Shown piece after piece: positions 6,191 to 10,501 of a stretch of DNA of 10,501 nt (the stretch's first letter is position 1; the number at the start of each line of letters is the position of its first letter). Both the position numbers and the translations under genes were made by a program. The DNA lies in NCBI GenBank assembly GCA_964452115.1, contig CAYVKY010000081.1, positions 1-10,501 on the forward strand. Direction: 5' to 3'. The DNA is from CAYVKY01 sp964452115. GTDB lineage: Bacteria > Bacteroidota > Ignavibacteria > Tepidaquicellales > Tepidaquicellaceae. The notes below the pieces were generated by a model that made no database searches, was not told the origin of the DNA, and saw only the letters and a program-made list of their open reading frames with translations.

Positions 6191-7444
6191 TTATAAAAAC
6201 AAAAATACAAACAGTAACAATGTTAGTGCTATCAGAATAATAACAGCCGCCCAGCCGATAATATTTTTGGCTGGTGTATTGGTGTATTCGCCCATAATTT
6301 TTTTATTGTTCACAAGCAGCATCATTGCAATCAGCACTATCGGCAGAAGCAGACCGTTCAGCACCTGCGACAAATAAATAATATGAATCAGGGGAATATT
6401 CGGAATAAAAATAATTACAACGGCTATAAAAAGAATTCCCGTGTATAAAATATAAAATTCAGGCGCTTCTTTCCATTTTTTATCAATGCCGGCTTCAAAA
6501 CCAAATGCCTCGCACACATAAAATGCCGTGGCAAGCGGAAGGATTGTTGCAGAGAAAATCGAAGCGATAAAAAGTCCGAATGCAAATACGATAGATGCCA
6601 GATTTCCCGCAAGCGGAACCAGTGCGTATGCTGCGTCTTTCGCCTCGTTAATCTGAATGCCGTGTACGTTAAGCGTAGCCGCGCAGGATACGATTATAAA
6701 AAACGCCACTACAACAGTTGCAATGCATCCTATTAAAATGTCAACGAGTACAAATTTAAAGTTTTCTTTCTTTAGACCTTTTTCGATAACCGATGACTGC
6801 ATATAAAACTGCATCCACGGAGCTATGGTTGTACCGACAATACCGATTATCATCGCAAGATAATCATTATTAAATTCAACGTGAGGATTAACGATTGATG
6901 TGCCGATTTGATTCCATTCAGGTTTGCTCATAATAGCAGATACAATGTATGACAGCAGCGCAAGACTGAATACAATAAATATTTTTTCCGCAATTTTATA
7001 ATTTCCCTTAACCACCAGCAGCCACACCATAATTGCAGCAATCGGTACGGAAATATACTTGTTCACACCGAGCACTTCCATACTGCCGGCAACACCTGCA
7101 AATTCAGTTGTCGTGTTGCCGATGTCTGCAATCAGCAGTCCGATGAAAATATAAAATGTAAGTTTTAATCCTGCGTTTTCCCTGATAAGGTCTGCAAGTC
7201 CTTTTCCCGTTACAATTCCCATGCGTGCATTCATTTCCTGAATAACAAGCAGAACAATAAATGACGGAATCAGAGTCCATATTAATTTGTAACCGTAAAT
7301 CGAACCCGCGAGCGAATATGTGGTTACGCCGCCTGCATCATTATCCACACTGCCCGTGATAAAACCCGGACCAAGAATTGCAAAAAATATTGCAATATTT
7401 CTCAGTATTGTCTTACCCGTCGATTTATCAAATTTTTTCAGCAA
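6191..7444 (-). CDS. NRAMP-related divalent cation transporter with altered metal site (NRMT-like, possible Mg2+ transporter)
   Basis: This 417-residue membrane protein has about 11 hydrophobic segments and recognisable NRAMP/SLC11 landmarks: ILGPGFI (23-29), TGKGLADLIR (79-88) and a helix-6 motif GTTIAPW (204-210). Ungapped alignment by eye to MntH-type proteins puts D36-A-G-G39 at the canonical DPGN of helix 1, and A208-P-W210 at the canonical M-P-H of helix 6. The metal-binding Asn and Met are therefore Gly and Ala, and the helix-6 His is Trp. Loss of the soft-metal-selecting Met is a hallmark reported for NRAMP-related Mg2+ transporters (NRMTs). The start appears to be TTG at 7444, because no in-frame ATG or GTG lies before the GPG motif. 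It begins five bases after the stop of the MgtE_N/CBS gene, implying translational coupling. Cargo is inferred. Confidence 0.85.
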   Translation of the reverse strand: MLKKFDKSTGKTILRNIAIFFAILGPGFITGSVDNDAGGVTTYSLAGSIYGYKLIWTLIPSFIVLLVIQEMNARMGIVTGKGLADLIRENAGLKLTFYIFIGLLIADIGNTTTEFAGVAGSMEVLGVNKYISVPIAAIMVWLLVVKGNYKIAEKIFIVFSLALLSYIVSAIMSKPEWNQIGTSIVNPHVEFNNDYLAMIIGIVGTTIAPWMQFYMQSSVIEKGLKKENFKFVLVDILIGCIATVVVAFFIIVSCAATLNVHGIQINEAKDAAYALVPLAGNLASIVFAFGLFIASIFSATILPLATAFYVCEAFGFEAGIDKKWKEAPEFYILYTGILFIAVVIIFIPNIPLIHIIYLSQVLNGLLLPIVLIAMMLLVNNKKIMGEYTNTPAKNIIGWAAVIILIALTLLLFVFLFL

Positions 7445-7449
7445 TAGTT

Positions 7450-8700
7450 TTATTCGGTTTTACGTTTATCTAAAAGGTCTTCTACGATATCATCAATTAC
7501 AATCACGCCTTCCATCAGCATATCCTTGTTGGTGACGGGAATTGCAAGCAGGTTGTATTTGGAAATTATTTCCGCGAGGGAATCAACTTCATCCGTATCA
7601 AATACGCTGATGATATTTTTGTTCATAATATTATTCAGCGGAGTTGACGGGTCTGAAATCACCAGGTCGCGCAGCGACACTGTGGCAAGCAGTTTGTCGT
7701 TTTTATCTACGACATAAAGATAATAAATGGTATTGGATTCGGGTTTTAATTTTCTGAGTTCGTTGATTGTTTCTCCGACCGTTTTATCTTCGTTGAAAGA
7801 AATAAAATCAGTTGCCATAAGGCTTCCGACGGTATCCTCTTCATATTTCAAAATATCGCGGATATCGTCCGATGATTCTTTTTCAATTTCATTCAGCAGT
7901 TGCTCTGCTTTTTCATCTTCAAGTTCATCTATAAGGTCAGCGGCTTCATCTGCGGGCATTTTTTCAAGAAGGTCTGCTGCCTTCTCTGTTGACAGACTGT
8001 CAATAACATCCACCTGCGCTTCGGGCTCAAGTTCTTCAAGCACGTCTGCTGCTTTTTCTTCGTCGAGTGCTTCAAATATTGCCTTACGTGAATTTTTGTC
8101 AAGGTCTTCGATTACGTCTGCAAGGTCGGAAGGATGGAGTGTATGAAGTTTGGTAAAGGGTTTTGAAAGCGTAATTCCGAAAGTGCTTGAATCAACGGCT
8201 TCTACTTCGTCGAAAAGAATATACCTTGAAGGAACCGTTAGCTTGAACGGAGCAAGGAGCTTGTGAAGAAGTTTTGCAAACCCGAGTCTTCGCAGAATGC
8301 CGTCAATACCTACATCCACGGCAACCGCAAAGCTGCCTGAGTCCAAGCGTGCAAGCCTGATATCATTAACGCGTACGAGCTTTCTTCCGTTAATATCGAG
8401 AATCTGTTTATCAATTATATTTTCGTGGAGATATAAAATATTCAGATTTTCAGGAGGAGTAAAATCCTTAATCTTGTCACAGTAGATTACATACGTGCTG
8501 CCTGTTCTTCTCAAATCAAAATATTCAAAATCAAGGAGGCGTATTTCCGAATTAACTTTCGCCTTGACTCCGATAACTTTCGGCTTTTCCTGTGAAAAGT
8601 CCACCATCAGGTCTTTCACTTTTCCGAGAGGCTCACCCGTTCCGGAAAAAAACTGAGTGCCCACAATCCTGCTTAAATAGAATGTTATGAAAAAGCTCAT
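7450..8700 (-). CDS. Soluble PRC-barrel/MgtE_N/CBS-pair protein, probable Mg2+-sensing regulator of the adjacent transporter
   Basis: This 416-residue protein has three regions. The first is PRC-barrel-like and apparently duplicated (about 8-80 and 96-170; for example LSRIVGTQFFSGTGEPLGKV). The second is an MgtE intracellular N domain (about 185-285) with the repeated acidic helices EEKAADVLEEL, TEKAADLLEKM and ADEAADLIDEL. The third is a tandem CBS pair (about 293-350 and 354-412) joined by the MgtE-like YEEDTVGSLM (286-295). No transmembrane segment follows, whereas classical MgtE continues into a five-helix pore after its CBS pair. In MgtE these domains bind Mg2+ and close the pore at high Mg2+. 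Here the pore is probably supplied in trans by the NRAMP-related gene five bases downstream. The start fits the beginning of the first PRC repeat; no Shine-Dalgarno is seen. Domain calls are firm, the partnership is inferred. Confidence 0.87.
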   Translation of the reverse strand: MSFFITFYLSRIVGTQFFSGTGEPLGKVKDLMVDFSQEKPKVIGVKAKVNSEIRLLDFEYFDLRRTGSTYVIYCDKIKDFTPPENLNILYLHENIIDKQILDINGRKLVRVNDIRLARLDSGSFAVAVDVGIDGILRRLGFAKLLHKLLAPFKLTVPSRYILFDEVEAVDSSTFGITLSKPFTKLHTLHPSDLADVIEDLDKNSRKAIFEALDEEKAADVLEELEPEAQVDVIDSLSTEKAADLLEKMPADEAADLIDELEDEKAEQLLNEIEKESSDDIRDILKYEEDTVGSLMATDFISFNEDKTVGETINELRKLKPESNTIYYLYVVDKNDKLLATVSLRDLVISDPSTPLNNIMNKNIISVFDTDEVDSLAEIISKYNLLAIPVTNKDMLMEGVIVIDDIVEDLLDKRKTE

Positions 8701-8739
8701 ATTTGAAAAATTTAAAAGTTATTTGTTTCTATTTAAAAC

Positions 8740-9156
8740 TTACTCGCCAATAATTTTTATTAACACTCGTTTTTTCCTTTTACCATCAAATTCACCGTAG
8801 AATATCTGTTCCCATGGGCCGAAATCCAGTTTGCCGCCTGTAACGGCTACAACAGTTTCCCTTCCCATTATTGTTCTTTTTAAATGCGCATCTGCGTTGT
8901 CTTCAAAACCGTTGTGCCTGTATTGTGAGTAAGGTTTTTCAGGCGCAAGTTTTTCAAGCCACGCTTCATAATCTGCATGCAATCCGCTTTCGTCATCGTT
9001 TATAAACACGCTTGCAGTTATGTGCATTGCATTAATCAGGCAGAGCCCTTCTTTTATTCCGCTTTCGCTTAATGCCTTTTCCACCTCCGGGGTGATATTT
9101 ATCAGTTCTCTTCGTTTTGCGGTATTGTACCAAAGTTCTTTTCTGAAAGATTTCAT
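8740..9156 (-). CDS. YjbQ/UPF0047 family protein
   Basis: This 138-residue protein has the normal length of the YjbQ family. It carries conserved features: AMHITASVFINDDESG (43-58) with H45, H60 in LHADYEAWL, H81 and H91 around RHNGFEDNADAHLKRTIMG, and GPWEQIFYGEFDG (113-125). The His and Asp/Glu residues line the presumed metal site of this trimeric family. The physiological role is unknown; a weak thiamine-phosphate synthase activity has been reported for E. coli YjbQ. It is the first gene of the minus-strand run, 39 bases before the MgtE_N/CBS gene with no terminator between them, so co-transcription is likely. The start at 9156 fits the usual N-terminus of the family. Confidence 0.88.
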   Translation of the reverse strand: MKSFRKELWYNTAKRRELINITPEVEKALSESGIKEGLCLINAMHITASVFINDDESGLHADYEAWLEKLAPEKPYSQYRHNGFEDNADAHLKRTIMGRETVVAVTGGKLDFGPWEQIFYGEFDGKRKKRVLIKIIGE

Positions 9157-9229
9157 ACAGGCATTTTAAAAAGAAAATTAATGTTAAAAATATGTAAGTG
9201 TAAAATAATAATTTTTAAGTTTTGAAAAT
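9157..9229. other. Divergent promoter region between the YjbQ operon and the NADH dehydrogenase gene
   Basis: This 73-base, very AT-rich spacer must hold promoters for both directions. I see no clear -33/-7, -35/-10 or sigma-54 elements and no operator palindrome. TAAGTTTTG at 9216-9224 resembles a Bacteroidota -7 element with one extra T, but it lies too close to the ATG at 9230. Confidence 0.4.
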
Positions 9230-10447
9230 ATGGTAAAGAGAATAATTATACTGGGGTCGGGATTTTCTGCATTCAGGTATCTGAAAAAAATTGATAAGGA
9301 AATATTTAAAGTTACAGCCGTAAGCCCGAGAAATCATTTTCTGTTTACACCATTGCTGCCTTCGACAACTGTCGGAAGTATTGAATTCCGGAGTATCATC
9401 GAACCTATCAGAAGAATTGATAATATTGAATTCATACAGGCATCTTGTATAAATATTGACAGCGTTAATAATAAAATATTATGCGAGGGAAGCACTTCGA
9501 AAGAAAAATTTGAGTTGACGTTTGACATACTTATAATTGCTGTCGGAGAAACATCGCATAGTTTTAATATTAAAGGTATAAATGAAAACGCACTTTACCT
9601 TAAGGAATTAGCAGACGCAAGAAAAATCAGAACGCGTGTGATTGACTGTTTTGAAAATGCAAATCTGCCTGATGTATCCGAAGAAAAAAGAAACCGTTTT
9701 CTGACATTTGTTGTGTGCGGCGGAGGTCCTACGGGTGTGGAGTTTGCGGCAGAACTTCACGACTTTATCGAAGAAGATGTAAAGAAAAAATATCCGCATC
9801 TTGCTGAATTTGCGAGTATATATCTGGTTGAAGGCAGAGATTCGATTTTAAGCGACTTTGATAAAAAACTCGGCGAATACACATTGAATTTATTTAAAAG
9901 GCAGAATATAAATTTACTCACAAAAAAACCGGTTACGGAAGTTGACAATAATTTCATATATCTCTGTGACGGCACATCATTGAAATACGGACTGCTTGTC
10001 TGGGCAGCCGGCAATACATCGGTGCAGCTTGTAAAACACAGCGGTTTTCCACTTAACAATAATGGGAAAATCATTACAGACAAATACCTTAATGTAAAAG
10101 GTTACGAAAATATTTATGCTATAGGCGATTGTTCTGCAATCGAAAATTATGCCCTGCCTGCAACGGCACAGGTTGCACAAAAGCAGGGACTGTATCTTGC
10201 CGGTCAGATGAATGACCTGCCTGAAAAAAGGAAACCGTTTGTATTTAAAAATCTCGGAATGCTCACTTATGTAGGCGGGCATAAGGCGCTTGCAGATTTG
10301 CCTTCATACAAAGGTTCGGGATTTGCTGCATATCTTTTCTGGAAAAGCGTTTATCTTACACGGCTCGTTAGCCTGAAAAATAAAATCCTTGTTTTGTTTG
10401 ACTGGATCAAAACTTCTCTTTTCGGACGGGACGTAAGCAATTTTTAA
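9230..10447 (+). CDS. ndh: Type II NADH:quinone oxidoreductase (NDH-2)
   Basis: This 405-residue flavoprotein has two dinucleotide-binding folds: an FAD site GSGFSA (9-14) and an NADH site GGGPTG (164-169) followed by E201 at the end of the next strand. The second FAD contact is AIGD (297-300). The quinone-site motif is AQVAQKQG (313-320), close to the usual AQxAxQQG. SPRNHFLFTPLLPS (32-45) and the C-terminal FAAYLFWKSVYLTR (365-378) with LFDWIKTSLFGRD (389-401) are classic NDH-2 signatures; the last forms the amphipathic membrane-anchoring part. It oxidises NADH and reduces quinone at the inner membrane without pumping protons. Length is complete and there is no EF-hand insert. It is divergent from the YjbQ operon and probably transcribed alone. 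The ATG has no visible Shine-Dalgarno. Confidence 0.93.
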   Translation: MVKRIIILGSGFSAFRYLKKIDKEIFKVTAVSPRNHFLFTPLLPSTTVGSIEFRSIIEPIRRIDNIEFIQASCINIDSVNNKILCEGSTSKEKFELTFDILIIAVGETSHSFNIKGINENALYLKELADARKIRTRVIDCFENANLPDVSEEKRNRFLTFVVCGGGPTGVEFAAELHDFIEEDVKKKYPHLAEFASIYLVEGRDSILSDFDKKLGEYTLNLFKRQNINLLTKKPVTEVDNNFIYLCDGTSLKYGLLVWAAGNTSVQLVKHSGFPLNNNGKIITDKYLNVKGYENIYAIGDCSAIENYALPATAQVAQKQGLYLAGQMNDLPEKRKPFVFKNLGMLTYVGGHKALADLPSYKGSGFAAYLFWKSVYLTRLVSLKNKILVLFDWIKTSLFGRDVSNF

Positions 10448-10467
10448 TCTTAATATTTTTTTCTGAT

Positions 10468-10493
10468 CCTTTCCGGAGTCAGGTTTGGAAAGG
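10468..10493. repeat. Inverted repeat downstream of the NADH dehydrogenase gene
   Basis: cctttcc (10468-10474) is the reverse complement of ggaaagg (10487-10493), with a 12-base loop. No T-run follows within the eight bases left in the window. It could be a 3'-end hairpin or part of the next gene's leader; the window edge prevents a decision. Confidence 0.4.
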
Positions 10494-10501
10494 TTAAATG
10501 T

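Noticed and set aside
7727..8146. Plus-strand ORF of 139 codons, very rich in serine
   Set aside because: It lies entirely inside the MgtE_N/CBS gene on the opposite strand. The serine runs are the antisense of its Asp/Glu/Ala-rich helices.
9216..9224. TAAGTTTTG as a Bacteroidota-type -7 element for the NADH dehydrogenase gene
   Set aside because: It has one base too many, and it would place the transcript start at or inside the start codon.
10468..10493. Terminator for the NADH dehydrogenase gene
   Set aside because: The hairpin has no downstream T-run within the window, so it is recorded only as an inverted repeat.

Overview
The window looks like a chromosomal fragment from the Ignavibacteria/Bacteroidota-Chlorobiota lineage. 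It is AT-rich. One secreted protein ends in a type IX secretion (T9SS) sorting domain with the YPNPFNPTTKI signature typical of that group. A TonB-dependent receptor sits under a thiamine pyrophosphate (TPP) riboswitch, an arrangement known from Bacteroidota. Most genes lack a strong Shine-Dalgarno sequence. There are no tRNA, rRNA, CRISPR or insertion-sequence features.

Layout. 1-408: non-coding, with three short GC-rich hairpins. 409-566: TPP riboswitch followed by an intrinsic terminator. 578-2953 (+): monocistronic TonB-dependent outer-membrane receptor, closed by a terminator at 2983-3006. 3010-3040: degenerate 7-bp tandem repeat. 3165-3180: textbook sigma-54 promoter driving 3241-4407 (+), a secreted clan GH-A-like (beta/alpha)8 protein with a T9SS tail. 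4408-4538: tandem hairpins, including a bidirectional terminator shared with the converging operon. 9156 to 4539 (-): a probable four-gene operon in the order YjbQ-family protein, PRC-barrel/MgtE_N/CBS protein, NRAMP-related transporter, secreted beta-propeller-like protein. 9230-10447 (+): type II NADH dehydrogenase, divergent from that operon.

How the genes may work together. The riboswitch implies that the receptor imports thiamine or a precursor when TPP is scarce. The core of the minus-strand operon is a tightly coupled pair. One member is a soluble protein with the Mg2+-sensing MgtE_N and CBS domains but no MgtE pore. The other is an NRAMP-fold transporter whose metal-site residues differ from Mn/Fe-type NRAMPs: DAGG replaces DPGN, and A-P-W replaces M-P-H. 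The simplest reading is a split Mg2+ (or other hard-cation) transport system with gate and pore on separate polypeptides. This is the most interesting system in the window, and its function is inferred, not shown. The sigma-54-driven T9SS protein is a second regulatory oddity.
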